64,000 bases of DNA, taken from Rheinheimera sp. D18 (GTDB lineage Bacteria > Pseudomonadota > Gammaproteobacteria > Enterobacterales > Alteromonadaceae). The stretch lies in contig NZ_CP037745.1 of NCBI RefSeq assembly GCF_004345025.1, forward strand, positions 620,001 through 684,000, in the 5' to 3' direction. Under the pieces are notes generated by a model, which worked only from the letters and a program-made list of their open reading frames with translations, was not told the DNA's origin and did no database searches. Below are positions 53,767-64,000 of this stretch, one piece after another. A program made the translations under genes and the position numbers. Each line of letters begins with the position of its first letter. Position 1 is the first letter of the stretch.

Positions 53767-54063
53767 TTAACCGCGTGGTATATGAATTTTCTTGTGTTCA
53801 GACGGGCGGAACAATACCAAGGTTTTACCGATAACTTGTACCTTGTGCGCTTTAGTTTCACGAATGATAGCGTCCATAATTAACACTTTTTCTTCGCGAT
53901 CTTCAGTAGGTACTTTAATTTTAATTAGCTCATGAAAATTAAGAGCAACTTCTATTTCGGCAATAACACCTTCCGTTAAACCGTTATTACCAAGTAGAAT
54001 AACTGGCTTAAGTTCGTGCGCTTTGGCTTTTAAAAACTGTTTTTGTTTATTGGTTAAGCTCAT
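53767..54063 (-). CDS. yhbY: Ribosome assembly RNA-binding protein YhbY (CRM domain)
   Basis: A 98-residue CRM-domain protein that associates with pre-50S particles. Signature: LTNKQKQFLKAKAHELKPVILLGNNGLTEGV, ending in GKTLVLFRPSE. It is divergent from rlmE, the conserved arrangement. Confidence 0.96.
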   Translation of the reverse strand: MSLTNKQKQFLKAKAHELKPVILLGNNGLTEGVIAEIEVALNFHELIKIKVPTEDREEKVLIMDAIIRETKAHKVQVIGKTLVLFRPSEHKKIHIPRG

Positions 54064-54088
54064 AAAATGACTATTTCCGCAGATAACG

Positions 54089-54117
54089 CTTGAATTTTCG
54101 TTATTGTAACGCCATCT
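54089..54117 (+). promoter_or_regulatory. Sigma-32 heat-shock promoter of rlmE-ftsH
   Basis: -35 CTTGAAT (54089-54095), 14-bp spacer, -10 CGCCATCT (54110-54117), 7 of 8 to CCCCATNT. The E. coli rlmE-ftsH operon is likewise sigma-32-driven. Confidence 0.75.
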
Positions 54118-54146
54118 AACCCATAAGACTAATTAAGAGTGATAGC

Positions 54147-54776
54147 ATGAGCAAGAAAAAACGCTCTGGTAGTTCAACCCGCTGGTTACAAGAGCATTTA
54201 AGTGACCACTTTGTGCACAAAGCACAAAAGCTAGGTTTAAGATCGCGTGCCGCTTTTAAGTTAGAAGAAATTAATCAGCAAGACAAGTTGATTAGAACGG
54301 GCATGACGGTAGTTGATTTAGGCTCTGCGCCGGGCAGTTGGTCAAAATTTTGTGTTGGCTTAGTGGGAGATAAAGGCACTATTATTGCTTGTGATATTTT
54401 GCCGATGGACCCGATAAACGGTGTGAGTTTTTTGCAGGGTGATTTTCGTGAAGGTGATGTATTAAATGCATTGCTAAACCGAATTAACGGCCAGAACGTA
54501 GATGTGGTATTGTCTGATATGGCACCCAATATGAGCGGAAATGACACTATAGATCAGGCTCGCTCATACTATCTGGTCGAGCTAGCTTTAGATATGTGTA
54601 GCAAAGTATTGAAGCAAAATGGTAGTTTTGTGGTCAAAGTATTTCATGGTGAAGGCTTCGAGCAATTTGTAAAAGATGTGCGCGCCGCTTTTACCACAGT
54701 AAAAATTCGTAAGCCCGATTCGTCCCGTGCGCGTTCACGTGAGACATATATCGTGGCGACCGGCTTTAAACTCTAG
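54147..54776 (+). CDS. rlmE: 23S rRNA (uridine2552-2'-O)-methyltransferase
   Basis: RlmE (FtsJ/RrmJ) is a heat-shock methyltransferase acting on U2552 in the 50S A loop. 209 residues; SAM motif [14 protein letters not shown], and the KDKE catalytic tetrad including Lys in [10 protein letters not shown], Asp in [11 protein letters not shown], Lys in [10 protein letters not shown] and Glu in SRARSRETY. It is upstream of ftsH. Confidence 0.97.
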   Translation: MSKKKRSGSSTRWLQEHLSDHFVHKAQKLGLRSRAAFKLEEINQQDKLIRTGMTVVDLGSAPGSWSKFCVGLVGDKGTIIACDILPMDPINGVSFLQGDFREGDVLNALLNRINGQNVDVVLSDMAPNMSGNDTIDQARSYYLVELALDMCSKVLKQNGSFVVKVFHGEGFEQFVKDVRAAFTTVKIRKPDSSRARSRETYIVATGFKL

Positions 54777-54825
54777 TAAAGTAGCTGGGTAATTTTATGA
54801 TTTTCGTTAAGAAGAGGTTATAACC

Positions 54826-56757
54826 TTGAGTGACATGGCAAAGAATTTGATTGTCTGGTTAGTGATCGCCGTCGTACTAATGTCGGTATTCAATAGCTTT
54901 GGTCCTGGTGATAGCAGCGAGCGGCAAACCAGCTACACCCAGTTTATCAAAGAGGTAAACCAGGGGCAGATCCGCGAAGTCAAAGTAGACCGCACTGGTG
55001 TAATAACTGGTGTGAAACGCAGTGGCGAGCGCTTTGAAACCGTGATCCCAACCGGTTACGACGCTAAGTTAAACGACGACCTGATTAAAAACGGCGTTGA
55101 TTCTTTTGGTAGTAAGCCAGAAGAAAGTAGCTGGTTGGCAACTATCTTTATTTCTTGGTTCCCGATGTTACTGCTTATCGGCGTATGGATTTTCTTTATG
55201 CGTCAAATGCAAGGCGGTGGTGGTAAAGGCGCAATGTCGTTTGGTAAAAGTAAAGCGCGCTTAATGGGCGAAGACCAAATTAAAACGACTTTTGCTGATG
55301 TTGCCGGGTGCGACGAAGCCAAAGAAGAAGTGTCAGAGCTAGTGGATTACTTAAAAGATCCCTCTCGGTTTCAAAAGCTCGGTGGCCGTATTCCTAAAGG
55401 TATCTTATTGGTTGGTCCACCTGGTACGGGTAAAACTCTATTAGCTAAAGCCATTGCTGGTGAAGCTAAGGTGCCGTTTTTTACTATTTCAGGTTCAGAC
55501 TTCGTTGAAATGTTTGTTGGTGTTGGTGCTTCACGTGTACGTGACATGTTTGAACAGGCGAAAAAAGCCTCGCCTTGTATCATCTTTATCGACGAAATTG
55601 ACGCAGTAGGCCGTCAACGTGGTGCCGGTTTAGGTGGTGGTCATGATGAGCGTGAGCAAACATTAAACCAAATGCTAGTAGAAATGGATGGGTTTGATGG
55701 CAATGAAGGTATCATCATTATTGCTGCAACTAACCGTCCTGACGTATTAGACCCAGCATTGCTGCGTCCAGGTCGTTTTGACCGTCAAGTGGTAGTTGGT
55801 TTACCTGACGTTAAAGGCCGCGAACAAATTTTAAAAGTGCATATGCGTAAAGTACCATTAGCCGAAGGCGTTGAGCCATCGGTTATTGCCCGTGGTACAC
55901 CGGGTTTCTCAGGTGCCGACTTAGCTAACTTAGTTAACGAAGCCGCGTTATTTGCTGCTCGCACTAACCGTCGTGTGGTATCAATGGATGAGTTTGAAAA
56001 AGCCAAAGATAAAATTATGATGGGTTCAGAACGTCGCTCTATGGTGATGACTGAGAAAGAAAAAGAAATGACGGCGTACCATGAAGCTGGACACGCTATT
56101 GTTGGTCGTTTAGTGCCAGATCACGATCCGGTGTACAAGGTGAGTATTATTCCACGTGGCCGTGCGTTGGGTGTCACTATGTATTTACCTGAGCGTGATA
56201 GGGTATCGCACAGCAAGCGACATTTGGAAAGTATGATTAGCTCGTTGTTTGGCGGTCGTATTGCTGAAGAAGTGATCTATGGTTTTGAGCATGTTACTAC
56301 TGGCGCATCTAATGATATTGAACGCGCTACTGACTTAGCCCGTAAAATGGTAACGCAGTGGGGCTTCTCAGAGAAATTGGGTCCGTTACTGTACGCTGAT
56401 GAAGAAGGCGAAGTGTTTTTAGGTCGTTCAGTGTCAAAAAATAAGCATATGTCTGAAGACACCGTTAAAGCGATTGATGCAGAAATACGTGATTTCATTG
56501 ACCGTAACTACGATAGAGCAAAAGCGCTAATTGAAGAAAATATGGATGTATTGCATTCAATGAAAGATGCGCTAATGAAGTACGAAACTATTGATGCTAA
56601 ACAAATTGACGATTTGATGGCAAGACGCGAAGTGCGTCAACCAGAAAACTGGGAGCCGCGCGAAAAAAGCGGTTCTGACGATACGCCAGACACGAAAGCG
56701 AGTAGTGATGATGATACCGTCGTATCAGCGAAGCCTTCAGAGGGCAACCTGCACTAA
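54826..56757 (+). CDS. ftsH: Membrane AAA+ zinc protease FtsH
   Basis: FtsH degrades membrane proteins and, in E. coli, sigma-32 and LpxC. I use the TTG at 54826 (643 residues), since AAGAGG sits 8 bases upstream; the ATG at 54835 would be too far. Two membrane helices (about 7-25 and 105-125) flank a periplasmic domain. AAA motifs are [27 protein letters not shown] and the [23 protein letters not shown]; the zinc site is HEAGH. The tail is Ser/Asp-rich. It is part of the sigma-32 regulon here. Confidence 0.98.
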   Translation: MSDMAKNLIVWLVIAVVLMSVFNSFGPGDSSERQTSYTQFIKEVNQGQIREVKVDRTGVITGVKRSGERFETVIPTGYDAKLNDDLIKNGVDSFGSKPEESSWLATIFISWFPMLLLIGVWIFFMRQMQGGGGKGAMSFGKSKARLMGEDQIKTTFADVAGCDEAKEEVSELVDYLKDPSRFQKLGGRIPKGILLVGPPGTGKTLLAKAIAGEAKVPFFTISGSDFVEMFVGVGASRVRDMFEQAKKASPCIIFIDEIDAVGRQRGAGLGGGHDEREQTLNQMLVEMDGFDGNEGIIIIAATNRPDVLDPALLRPGRFDRQVVVGLPDVKGREQILKVHMRKVPLAEGVEPSVIARGTPGFSGADLANLVNEAALFAARTNRRVVSMDEFEKAKDKIMMGSERRSMVMTEKEKEMTAYHEAGHAIVGRLVPDHDPVYKVSIIPRGRALGVTMYLPERDRVSHSKRHLESMISSLFGGRIAEEVIYGFEHVTTGASNDIERATDLARKMVTQWGFSEKLGPLLYADEEGEVFLGRSVSKNKHMSEDTVKAIDAEIRDFIDRNYDRAKALIEENMDVLHSMKDALMKYETIDAKQIDDLMARREVRQPENWEPREKSGSDDTPDTKASSDDDTVVSAKPSEGNLH

Positions 56758-56844
56758 ATTGCTATCCTGCTAAGCATACAAGCCCCGGTTCTTCCGGGGT
56801 TTGCCTTTACTAGCAAACGGTTTTATTGAGTAGCTGGAGTATTT

Positions 56845-57678
56845 ATGTTGTTGTCTCTTCCGCGTCAGCGTCAACTTAATTTAACTCGCCCGGTCGTGAT
56901 GGGTATTTTAAATATTACGCCAGACTCTTTTTCTGACGGTGGTAAACACCAGCAATTAGATGCTGCGCTGCGCCAAGCGGAACAAATGCTTAACGACGGT
57001 GCACTAATTCTCGATATTGGCGGTGAGTCTACTCGCCCAGGCGCTAACGGTGTTAACGAGCAAGATGAGCTAGCGCGTGTGGTGCCAATCATCAGTGCTA
57101 TTCGTCAACGTTTTGATTGTGTAATTTCTATTGATACCAGTAAAGCGGCGGTAATGTCAGCGGCGATTCAGGCTGGCGCCGATATGATCAATGATGTTCG
57201 CGCTTTGCTTGAGCCTGGGGCATTGGATGTGGCAGTGACCAGCCAAGTGCCAGTGTGCTTAATGCATATGCAGGGCGCGCCACGCAGTATGCAGCACCAA
57301 CCGCAATACCATGATGTGGTAGCCGAAGTTAAGCAGTTTTTATTAACACGGGCCGCCAGCTGTGAACAAGCGGGTGTAAAAAAAGCGAATATTTTACTCG
57401 ACCCCGGTTTTGGTTTTGGTAAAAACCTAACGCATAACTATGCGTTGTTGCAGCAATTGTCACAATTTGTTGACACGGGATATCCAGTACTGGCTGGCAT
57501 GTCGCGTAAATCGATGATTGGCCAATTATTAAATATACCGATTAATGAGCGTTTGGCAGGCAGCCTTGCCTGCGCTACTATTGCAGCATTAAATGGTGCA
57601 CAGATAATTCGTGTACACGACGTAAAAGAAACCGTGCAAGTGGTCAGGGTTGTGACTGCAATGCAGTATGGAGCATAA
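56845..57678 (+). CDS. folP: Dihydropteroate synthase
   Basis: FolP joins p-aminobenzoate to the pterin diphosphate in folate synthesis and is the sulfonamide target. 277 residues; ILNITPDSFSDGG and GGESTRPGA are the signature loops, with DPGFGFGKN and a SRKS motif (MSRKSMIG). It follows ftsH after 87 bp and precedes glmM by 3 bp. Confidence 0.97.
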   Translation: MLLSLPRQRQLNLTRPVVMGILNITPDSFSDGGKHQQLDAALRQAEQMLNDGALILDIGGESTRPGANGVNEQDELARVVPIISAIRQRFDCVISIDTSKAAVMSAAIQAGADMINDVRALLEPGALDVAVTSQVPVCLMHMQGAPRSMQHQPQYHDVVAEVKQFLLTRAASCEQAGVKKANILLDPGFGFGKNLTHNYALLQQLSQFVDTGYPVLAGMSRKSMIGQLLNIPINERLAGSLACATIAALNGAQIIRVHDVKETVQVVRVVTAMQYGA

Positions 57679-57681
57679 AGG

Positions 57682-59016
57682 ATGAGCAGAAAATATTTTG
57701 GCACCGATGGTGTACGCGGCAAAGTGGGTGATTTTCCGATCACACCAGAATTTGCCATGAAATTAGGGTGGGCCGCAGGTCGGGTGCTATCGCAGCTGGG
57801 AACACGTAAAGTGTTGATCGGTAAAGATACGCGTATTTCTGGTTATTTGCTGGAAACCGCGCTAGAAGCCGGCCTAATTGCAGCAGGTATTAACGTGCGC
57901 TTGCTTGGCCCTATGCCAACGCCAGCCGTGGCTTATTTAACGCGCACCTTTCGCGCTGAAGCGGGTATCGTCATTAGTGCGTCGCATAATCCTTATTATG
58001 ACAACGGTATTAAGTTTTTCTCGGCTGACGGTACCAAATTACCGGACGAAGTTGAGTTGGCTATTGAATATGAGCTAGAGCAACCTATGGTGTGTGAGCC
58101 TTCAGAAAAGCTTGGTAAAGCTGAGCGTATTGAAGATGCCGCTGGCCGTTATATCGAGTTTTGTAAAAGCCACTTGCCAAACCATTTATCGTTAAGTGGT
58201 ATGAAAATTGTTATTGATTGTGCTCATGGCGCTACTTATCACATTGCACCTGCCGTATTTAGAGAGCTGGGCGCTGATGTTGTATTGATAGGCGCTAGCC
58301 CAAATGGCATTAATATTAATGCTGATTGTGGTGCTACTCATACCGCGTTACTAGAAAAAACCGTGGTTGAACAAGGTGCTAACTTAGGTATTGCTTACGA
58401 TGGTGATGGCGACCGAGTAATGATGGTTGATCATACAGGGCGACTTATTGATGGCGATGAAATTGTTTATATTATTGCCCGCGCAGCGCAAGCGCAAAAT
58501 AAGCTGCAGGGCGGCGTAGTCGGTACGCTAATGAGCAACCTTGGCTTAGAGGTTGCGCTTAAGCAGTTAGGCATTCCCTTTGCCCGCAGTGCCGTTGGCG
58601 ATCGCTATGTTATGGAATTGTTGCGTGAGAACAATTGGCGTATCGGCGGTGAAAATTCAGGGCACGTGTTGAATTTAGACCACACGTGCACCGGCGACGG
58701 TATTATTGCGTCATTGCAGGTACTAACTGCGATGATCGAAGCTAATATGTCGCTGGCCGAGTTTAGCCAAGGCATGCATAAAATGCCGCAGGTACTGGTA
58801 AACGTGAAGTTTGAAAAGGGCACCGCGCCCTTAGAGAAGCAGCATGTAAAACAGGTAATTGCTGATGTAGAAGCCAAGTTAAATGGCGGTGGCCGAGTAT
58901 TAATTCGTAAAAGCGGCACCGAACCACTGATCCGAGTTATGGTTGAAGGTGAGGACGCTGTGTTGGTGCGAGAGTATGCCGAGCAGATTGCTGCCGCGGT
59001 GAAAATAGCCAGTTAA
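57682..59016 (+). CDS. glmM: Phosphoglucosamine mutase
   Basis: GlmM converts glucosamine-6-P to glucosamine-1-P for peptidoglycan and LPS precursors. 444 residues; active-site Ser in [18 protein letters not shown], metal loop DGDGDRVM, sugar loop GGENSGHV and the phosphate loop [12 protein letters not shown]. Located 3 bp after folP, the standard pair. Confidence 0.97.
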   Translation: MSRKYFGTDGVRGKVGDFPITPEFAMKLGWAAGRVLSQLGTRKVLIGKDTRISGYLLETALEAGLIAAGINVRLLGPMPTPAVAYLTRTFRAEAGIVISASHNPYYDNGIKFFSADGTKLPDEVELAIEYELEQPMVCEPSEKLGKAERIEDAAGRYIEFCKSHLPNHLSLSGMKIVIDCAHGATYHIAPAVFRELGADVVLIGASPNGININADCGATHTALLEKTVVEQGANLGIAYDGDGDRVMMVDHTGRLIDGDEIVYIIARAAQAQNKLQGGVVGTLMSNLGLEVALKQLGIPFARSAVGDRYVMELLRENNWRIGGENSGHVLNLDHTCTGDGIIASLQVLTAMIEANMSLAEFSQGMHKMPQVLVNVKFEKGTAPLEKQHVKQVIADVEAKLNGGGRVLIRKSGTEPLIRVMVEGEDAVLVREYAEQIAAAVKIAS

Positions 59017-59098
59017 ATGGCTAATTAAGCCAATAAGGCTTGTTTGACTTGGCGCGGTTCGTTACTATCGCGCCCGTTAAATAATGGGGATAGTTTTC

Positions 59099-59851
59099 AT
59101 GCAACGTACACCACTGATTGCTGCTAATTGGAAAATGCACGGTTCAACGGCGTTAGTTCAACAGATGAGCGCAGCACTGTCTGAACTGCCACCGACTAAT
59201 TTAACTATCGTTGTGTGCCCGCCGGCAACGCTGTTACCACGCTTTTCTCAAGTATCTTCTTTTGCCTTAGGTGGCCAAACATTAAGCCACGAAGTTAGTG
59301 GCGCATATACCGGTGAACTCAGCGCTGAATTGCTGCAAGAAGCCGGCGCACACTATGTTATTGTGGGTCACTCAGAACGCCGCACCCTGAACAACGAAGA
59401 TGACGCATTAGTTGCCGCGAAGCTAGAACGGGCGGTTGCGGCGGGCTTAATACCCATACTTTGTATCGGTGAAACCTTAGCGCAGCGCCAACAAGAAAAA
59501 ACTGAGCAGGTTCTTGCACAGCAATTAGATGCAGTGTATGCTTCGCAGCCCGAATTACTGGCAAAATCAGTGATTGCGTACGAGCCAGTATGGGCCATAG
59601 GCACAGGAGAGTCGGCCACGCCAGAACAGGCACAGGCTACCCACGCTTTTATTAGGCAACATCTGGCGCAATACGATACACAGTCTGCAGTAAGGGCTAA
59701 AATATTATACGGCGGTAGTGTTAATGCAGGAAACTGTGCAGCACTATTTCAGCAAGCCGACATAGACGGTGCTCTGGTTGGTGGCGCTAGCCTAAAACCG
59801 GCAGAATTTGCGCAAATTTGCCTTGCAGTTACACAAGGTGCAAAGGAATAA
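59099..59851 (+). CDS. tpiA: Triose-phosphate isomerase
   Basis: Glycolytic interconversion of DHAP and glyceraldehyde-3-P. The ATG at 59099 follows GGGGA by 8 bases; the ATG at 59084 overlaps that site. 250 residues; Lys in AANWKMHG, His in VGHSERR, Glu in AYEPVWAIGTG, and the phosphate loop YGGSVNAGN. secG follows immediately. Confidence 0.97.
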   Translation: MQRTPLIAANWKMHGSTALVQQMSAALSELPPTNLTIVVCPPATLLPRFSQVSSFALGGQTLSHEVSGAYTGELSAELLQEAGAHYVIVGHSERRTLNNEDDALVAAKLERAVAAGLIPILCIGETLAQRQQEKTEQVLAQQLDAVYASQPELLAKSVIAYEPVWAIGTGESATPEQAQATHAFIRQHLAQYDTQSAVRAKILYGGSVNAGNCAALFQQADIDGALVGGASLKPAEFAQICLAVTQGAKE

Positions 59852-59853
59852 GC

Positions 59854-60183
59854 ATGTACGAAATTTTTATAGTAGTTTATTTGTTAGTTGCAATGGCGTT
59901 AGTTGGCCTCATTTTAATTCAGCACGGTAAAGGTGCTGATATGGGTGCAGCTTTTGGTGCAGGTGCATCAGCTACCGTATTTGGCTCATCAGGTACTGGT
60001 AACTTTTTAACTAAAACCACTACTATTTTGGCCACTATTTTCTTTGTGTTAAGTATTGTGCTTGGCAACTACAGTACTAGCCATAGCAAAGGCGTTAGCA
60101 CATGGGATGATATGTCTGCACCGGTAACCGAGCAGATTGAGCAGAAGAAAGATGACGCTAGCGATATCCCTGTAGGAAACTAA
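59854..60183 (+). CDS. secG: Protein translocase subunit SecG
   Basis: Auxiliary subunit of the SecYEG channel. The ATG at 59854 follows AAAGGA and begins MYEIFIVVYLLVAMALVGLI. 109 residues with two membrane helices separated by the GKGADMGAAFGAGASATVFG loop, and an acidic tail. It lies 2 bp after tpiA and is followed by two tRNA genes, as in E. coli. Confidence 0.97.
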   Translation: MYEIFIVVYLLVAMALVGLILIQHGKGADMGAAFGAGASATVFGSSGTGNFLTKTTTILATIFFVLSIVLGNYSTSHSKGVSTWDDMSAPVTEQIEQKKDDASDIPVGN

Positions 60184-60197
60184 GTTAACTAAATTCA

Positions 60198-60282
60198 GCC
60201 GAGGTGGTGAAATTGGTAGACACGCTATCTTGAGGGGGTAGTGTCCTAGGACGTGCGGGTTCAAGTCCCGCTCTCGGCACCA
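60198..60282 (+). tRNA. leuU: tRNA-Leu (anticodon GAG)
   Basis: 85 bases from GCCGAGG to CGGCACCA with CCA encoded. The anticodon arm is CTATC-TTGAGGG-GGTAG (one T-G pair), giving GAG. A long variable arm and the T-loop GGTTCAAGTCC are present. Its position after secG matches leuU of E. coli. Confidence 0.96.
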
Positions 60283-60357
60283 AATATAATCAGCAGTTAG
60301 CTCCGGCAAAGCTTGCGATTAACCAGTCAGCGCTATATAATAAGCGCGAATTACGGA

Positions 60358-60434
<77 letters not shown>

Positions 60435-60510
60435 ATTTACTAGTAGTACCTTAGTAAGTATTAAGTTTTCAGCTAACATTGGCGATATGTTAACTGATTA
60501 GATGCCCATT

Positions 60511-60585
60511 CGCCCCGCTAGTTCGGGGCGTTTTCGTATCTGCAGACTCAGTTTTACGCAGTAATGGGCTACGGGCCCTTTTTTT
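60511..60585 (+). terminator. Two successive hairpins with T runs between tRNA-fMet and rimP
   Basis: CGCCCCG/CGGGGCG (60511-60517, 60524-60530) then TTTT; and GGGC/GCCC (60566-60569, 60575-60578) then T7. They may terminate the tRNA transcript or attenuate entry into rimP-nusA-infB. Confidence 0.65.
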
Positions 60586-60635
60586 ATTTGCTTTGCTGCA
60601 GCCAAAGTCTGAGTAAAGTAAATGTTTTGGAGGTC

Positions 60636-61094
60636 ATGTTGAACAAGCAAGAACAGAATTTGACAGAGCTATTGTTGCCAACAATTGAAGCGGTAGGCTT
60701 TGAGTTATTGGGGCTAGAGCTGGTTCAGGCTGGCCGTCATTCAACATTACGGCTGTACATTGATCATGCTGATGGCGTAAACGTGGATGATTGTGCACGG
60801 GTAAGCCGCGAAGTTAGCGCGATTTTAGATGTTGAAGATCCTATTACCAACGAATACCTGCTGGAAGTGTCATCACCAGGTTTGGATCGACCTTTGTTCA
60901 CTCCTGCACATTTTGTTGCAGTGGTAGGGCAGAAGATAGAAGTAAAACTGGCTATTCCGCAGGATGGTCGGCGCAAGTTTAAAGGTGTACTAACAGCTAT
61001 TGAAGACGATATGTTGATAGTGGAAGTAGATGGCAAACCCTATCGTTTGCTGATGGATAACGTAGACAAAGCAAACGTGGTACCCGTTTTTTAA
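60636..61094 (+). CDS. rimP: Ribosome maturation factor RimP
   Basis: RimP is needed for 30S maturation. About 152 residues. Start choice: ATG 60636 is only two bases from GGAGG, while the TTG at 60639 has better spacing, so either may be used. Motifs: [39 protein letters not shown] and [12 protein letters not shown]. First gene of rimP-nusA-infB. Confidence 0.96.
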   Translation: MLNKQEQNLTELLLPTIEAVGFELLGLELVQAGRHSTLRLYIDHADGVNVDDCARVSREVSAILDVEDPITNEYLLEVSSPGLDRPLFTPAHFVAVVGQKIEVKLAIPQDGRRKFKGVLTAIEDDMLIVEVDGKPYRLLMDNVDKANVVPVF

Positions 61095-61123
61095 GGTATC
61101 GGGGCAAAGCGAGGCAACACACA

Positions 61124-62623
61124 ATGGCAAAAGAAATATTATTAGTTGTTGATGCAGTTTCAAACGAAAAGTCAGTCCCTAGGGAGAAAATTTTTCAGGC
61201 TTTGGAATATGCATTAGCAGCGGCCACAAAGAAAAAAAATGAAGGCGACATTGAAGTCCGGGTTAACATTGATCGTAAAACTGGCTCTTATGAAACCTTC
61301 CGTCGTTGGCAGATTATTCCTGACGATCAGGTGCAAGAGCACCCATACCGCGAAATGACCTTATCGGCAGCGCAGTATGATGACCCTACAGTAAAAATTG
61401 GTGATTATTACGAAGAGCCAATTGACTCAATAGAGTTCGACCGTATTACTACGCAAATGGCAAAGCAAGTTATCGTACAAAAAGTACGTGAAGCCGAGCG
61501 TTCACAAGTAGTAGAAGCCTATATTGATCAAGTTGGTGAGCTCGTTATTGGCGTGGTTAAAAAAGTAAACCGGGACAGTATCATTGTCGATTTAGGCAAC
61601 AATGCTGAAGCGATGTTAGGCCGCGAAGAAATGTTACCGCGTGAAACGTACCGTCCAGGTGACCGTATTCGTGCGTTGTTGTACGAAGTAAAACCAGAAG
61701 CACGTGGTGCACAGCTATTTTTAAGCCGCTCACGCCCTGAAATGCTGCTTGAGTTATTTCGCATTGAAGTGCCAGAAATTGGCGAAGAAATGATCGAGTT
61801 GCGTGGCGCTGCACGTGATCCGGGTGCGCGGGCGAAAGTAGCGGTGAAAAGTAACGATCGTCGCATTGACCCAGTTGGTGCGTGTGTTGGTATGCGTGGC
61901 TCGCGGGTACAGGCTGTATCAAATGAGTTAGCCGGCGAACGTGTTGATATCGTGTTATACGACGATAACGATGCGCAATATGTAATAAACGCGATGGCCC
62001 CAGCTGAAGTCGCATCAATCATTGTTGATGAAGATGCGCATTCAATGGATATCGCAGTCGAAGACTCAAACCTTGCCATGGCAATTGGTCGTAATGGCCA
62101 AAACGTGCGTTTAGCTAGCCAGTTAACCGGCTGGGAACTTAACGTTATGTCGTTATCAGCCATGAAACAAAAACATCAGGAAGAATCAGATCGCGTTCGT
62201 CAGATCTTTATGGACGGCTTAGAAATTGATGAAGATTTTGCTGATGTATTAGTAGATGAAGGTTTCTCTTCGTTAGAAGAGGTTGCATATGTGCCGATTA
62301 GCGAGCTATTAAGCATCGACGGTCTGGACGAAGCAACCGTAGAGCTGTTGCGTAGTCGTGCCAAAGCGGTATTAACGACGCGTGCACTTGCCAGTGAAGA
62401 ATCATTAGGCAATGCGAAACCAAGTGAAGCGCTATTAGCGCTAGAAGAATTAGATACCCATATGGCCTATGTATTAGCCAGTAAAGGGGTAACAACGTTA
62501 GACGACCTAGCTGAGCTGGGTGTAGATGATTTACTGGAAATTGCCACTATGTCGGAACAACAAGCCGCCGACTTGATTATGGCTGCCCGTAACATTGTCT
62601 GGTTTAGCGAAGAAAATAAGTAG
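61124..62623 (+). CDS. nusA: Transcription elongation/termination factor NusA
   Basis: NusA controls pausing, termination and antitermination. 499 residues: N-terminal RNAP-binding domain (1-125), S1 domain (about 135-200), KH domains ([41 protein letters not shown]) and two acidic C-terminal repeats. Standard length and order between rimP and infB. Confidence 0.98.
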   Translation: MAKEILLVVDAVSNEKSVPREKIFQALEYALAAATKKKNEGDIEVRVNIDRKTGSYETFRRWQIIPDDQVQEHPYREMTLSAAQYDDPTVKIGDYYEEPIDSIEFDRITTQMAKQVIVQKVREAERSQVVEAYIDQVGELVIGVVKKVNRDSIIVDLGNNAEAMLGREEMLPRETYRPGDRIRALLYEVKPEARGAQLFLSRSRPEMLLELFRIEVPEIGEEMIELRGAARDPGARAKVAVKSNDRRIDPVGACVGMRGSRVQAVSNELAGERVDIVLYDDNDAQYVINAMAPAEVASIIVDEDAHSMDIAVEDSNLAMAIGRNGQNVRLASQLTGWELNVMSLSAMKQKHQEESDRVRQIFMDGLEIDEDFADVLVDEGFSSLEEVAYVPISELLSIDGLDEATVELLRSRAKAVLTTRALASEESLGNAKPSEALLALEELDTHMAYVLASKGVTTLDDLAELGVDDLLEIATMSEQQAADLIMAARNIVWFSEENK

Positions 62624-62644
62624 TCAACGGAGGTAACAACACAA

Positions 62645-64000
62645 ATGGCAGAAGTCACTATAGAAAAGCTAGCCAGTGATGTCGGTACTACTGTTGAACG
62701 GTTAGTACAGCAATTTGCTGATGCCGGTATCAGTAAAGCAGCCGGACAAATGGTCAGTGAAGGCGAGAAAAAATCGTTGCTTGAGCATTTAAGTGCGCAA
62801 CATGGCGGAACTACTGCAGAGCCAGCGCGTTTAACATTGCAGCGTAAAGAAAAAACCACGTTAAGTGTATCTAGCGGCGCAGGTCGTAATCGTGAAATTC
62901 AGGTAGAAGTGCGTAAGCAAAAAACTTACGTGAAAAAACCAATGGTTGATGAAGCTACGCTAAAAGCGCAAGAAGAAGCGCGTTTAGCCGAAGAAAAAGC
63001 GCAAGCTGAAGCTGATCATGCACGTCAAGAAACTGATCGTAAAGCTAAAGAAATTGCTGCAACAAAAGCCAAAGAAGAAGCTGAACGTAAAGCAGTTGAA
63101 GCGAAGCGTCGTGAAGAAGCAAAACAGGCTCAGTTGTTAAAAGACGATCCTGAAGAAGCAGCACGCCGTGCAGCGAAAGAAGAAGCACGTAAAGAAGCCG
63201 ATTACATTCGCCAACAGCAAGAAGCCGAAGCATTGCGTAAGCTAGAAGAAGAAGCAGCTAAGCAAGCTGAAGCAGCACGTAAATTAGCTGAAGAAAACGG
63301 TGAGCGTTGGGCGCAAGAAGAAAAAGCCAAACCTGCTGATACTGATGATTATCATTTAACCAGTAACGAATTTGCTAAACAGGCAGAAGACGAAGTTGAC
63401 GCCAAAGAAGAGCGTGCAGGTCGTCGTGGAGCAGGTAAAAAAGCCCCAGTTGTTAAAGGCAAAAAGAAAGATGATGCCAATGACAAAGAAGCCTTTAACC
63501 GCGCTAATCGTCATGTAAAGAAAAAGAAAACACCTACCAGTATGCAGCATGGCTTTAACAAGCCAGCGCAACCGGTTGAGCGCGAAGTGAAAATTGGTGA
63601 AACCATTACGGTTGCTGAGCTAGCGTCGAAAATGGCGGTTAAAGCGTCTGAAGTAATTAAAGTAATGATGAAAATGGGCGCCATGGCGACTATTAACCAA
63701 GTTATTGACCAAGAAACCGCGGCCATTGTTTGTGAAGAGATGGGCCATAAAGTTACGTTAACTAAAGAAAACGAGCTAGAAGAGGCAGTAATGTCAGCTC
63801 GTGAAGGTGAAGGCGCGTTAGAGCCACGTGCACCAGTAGTTACCGTAATGGGTCACGTTGACCATGGTAAAACCTCGTTACTTGACTACATTCGTAAAGC
63901 AAAAGTAGCCGCAGGCGAAGCCGGTGGTATTACCCAGCATATTGGTGCCTACCACGTAGAAACTGAACGCGGTATGGTTACCTTCCTTGATACACCAGGT
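62645..64000 (+). CDS. infB: Translation initiation factor IF-2, N-terminal part (cut by window end)
   Basis: IF-2 brings fMet-tRNA to the 30S subunit. The ATG at 62645 follows a GGAGG site; 452 codons are present without a stop. It starts with an IF2_N domain ([20 protein letters not shown]), has a long charged Lys/Glu/Ala helical linker (about 70-260), a second IF2_N domain (about 310-370), and enters the GTPase domain with G1 [14 protein letters not shown] and G2 [12 protein letters not shown]; the window ends at the G3 DTPG. Third gene of the operon. Confidence 0.98.
   Translation, partial: MAEVTIEKLASDVGTTVERLVQQFADAGISKAAGQMVSEGEKKSLLEHLSAQHGGTTAEPARLTLQRKEKTTLSVSSGAGRNREIQVEVRKQKTYVKKPMVDEATLKAQEEARLAEEKAQAEADHARQETDRKAKEIAATKAKEEAERKAVEAKRREEAKQAQLLKDDPEEAARRAAKEEARKEADYIRQQQEAEALRKLEEEAAKQAEAARKLAEENGERWAQEEKAKPADTDDYHLTSNEFAKQAEDEVDAKEERAGRRGAGKKAPVVKGKKKDDANDKEAFNRANRHVKKKKTPTSMQHGFNKPAQPVEREVKIGETITVAELASKMAVKASEVIKVMMKMGAMATINQVIDQETAAIVCEEMGHKVTLTKENELEEAVMSAREGEGALEPRAPVVTVMGHVDHGKTSLLDYIRKAKVAAGEAGGITQHIGAYHVETERGMVTFLDTPG

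Overview
The window reads as a chromosomal stretch of a gammaproteobacterium of the Alteromonadales type. The core blocks smpB-ratA-rnfH-bamE-recN-nadK, dnaK-dnaJ, carA-carB-greA, yhbY/rlmE-ftsH-folP-glmM-tpiA-secG and tRNA-Leu/tRNA-fMet-rimP-nusA-infB are arranged much as in Shewanella and E. coli. HrcA alongside sigma-32, a PEP-CTERM protein and moderate, AT-leaning base composition suggest a Rheinheimera/Alishewanella/Arsukibacterium-like organism. That placement is inference from protein style, not a database match.

Layout. 1-0.8 kb: the end of ubiA and a DUF192 protein. 0.86-6.5 kb: a minus-strand copper/silver block (CusA-type RND pump, CusB-type adaptor with two metal-binding repeats, a small Cys/His-rich protein, a 2OG-Fe(II) oxygenase). 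6.6-10.3 kb: lipoproteins, a large Gln-rich coiled-coil protein and a DUF416 protein behind a switch-like leader. 10.3-14.9 kb: rsmD, ftsY-ftsE-ftsX and rpoH, with a perfect CIRCE operator in front of rpoH. 15-17.5 kb: a DUF3299 protein divergent from an ABC ATPase/permease pair. 17.5-21.2 kb: a GAF histidine kinase, a PEP-CTERM-associated acyltransferase, and ohrR/ohr sharing a 26-bp palindrome. 21.2-23.2 kb: a 1.9-kb island at the 3' end of ssrA, bounded by a 61-bp perfect direct repeat and holding a lipoprotein gene, a broken integrase and vapBC. 23.2-29.9 kb: ssrA, smpB, ratA-rnfH, bamE, recN (LexA box), nadK, hrcA-grpE (sigma-32 promoter). 30-37.5 kb: a D-lactate dehydrogenase-like flavo-iron-sulfur enzyme, a GAF/PAS histidine kinase overlapping an Hpt-REC-REC-GGDEF protein, and luxS. 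37.6-47.8 kb: dnaK-dnaJ (sigma-32 promoter), an M48 lipoprotein protease, an NhaC-type transporter, an MFS-acyltransferase fusion, a PEP-CTERM GDSL esterase behind a sigma-54 promoter, and an Fe-type alcohol dehydrogenase. 47.8-64 kb: dapB, carAB-greA, yhbY, rlmE-ftsH, folP-glmM-tpiA-secG, two tRNAs, rimP-nusA-infB (infB runs off the end).

The most interesting connection is regulatory. rpoH carries a HrcA operator (CIRCE), while hrcA-grpE, dnaK-dnaJ and rlmE-ftsH carry sigma-32 promoters. Sigma-32 should therefore induce its own repressor, as well as the DnaK/DnaJ/GrpE and FtsH proteins that restrain sigma-32 in E. coli. A second theme is the PEP-CTERM/exosortase system: a substrate esterase with a sigma-54 promoter and an acyltransferase of the associated family lie 26 kb apart, with no exosortase in the window. 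No CRISPR array, rRNA operon or intact insertion sequence was seen.
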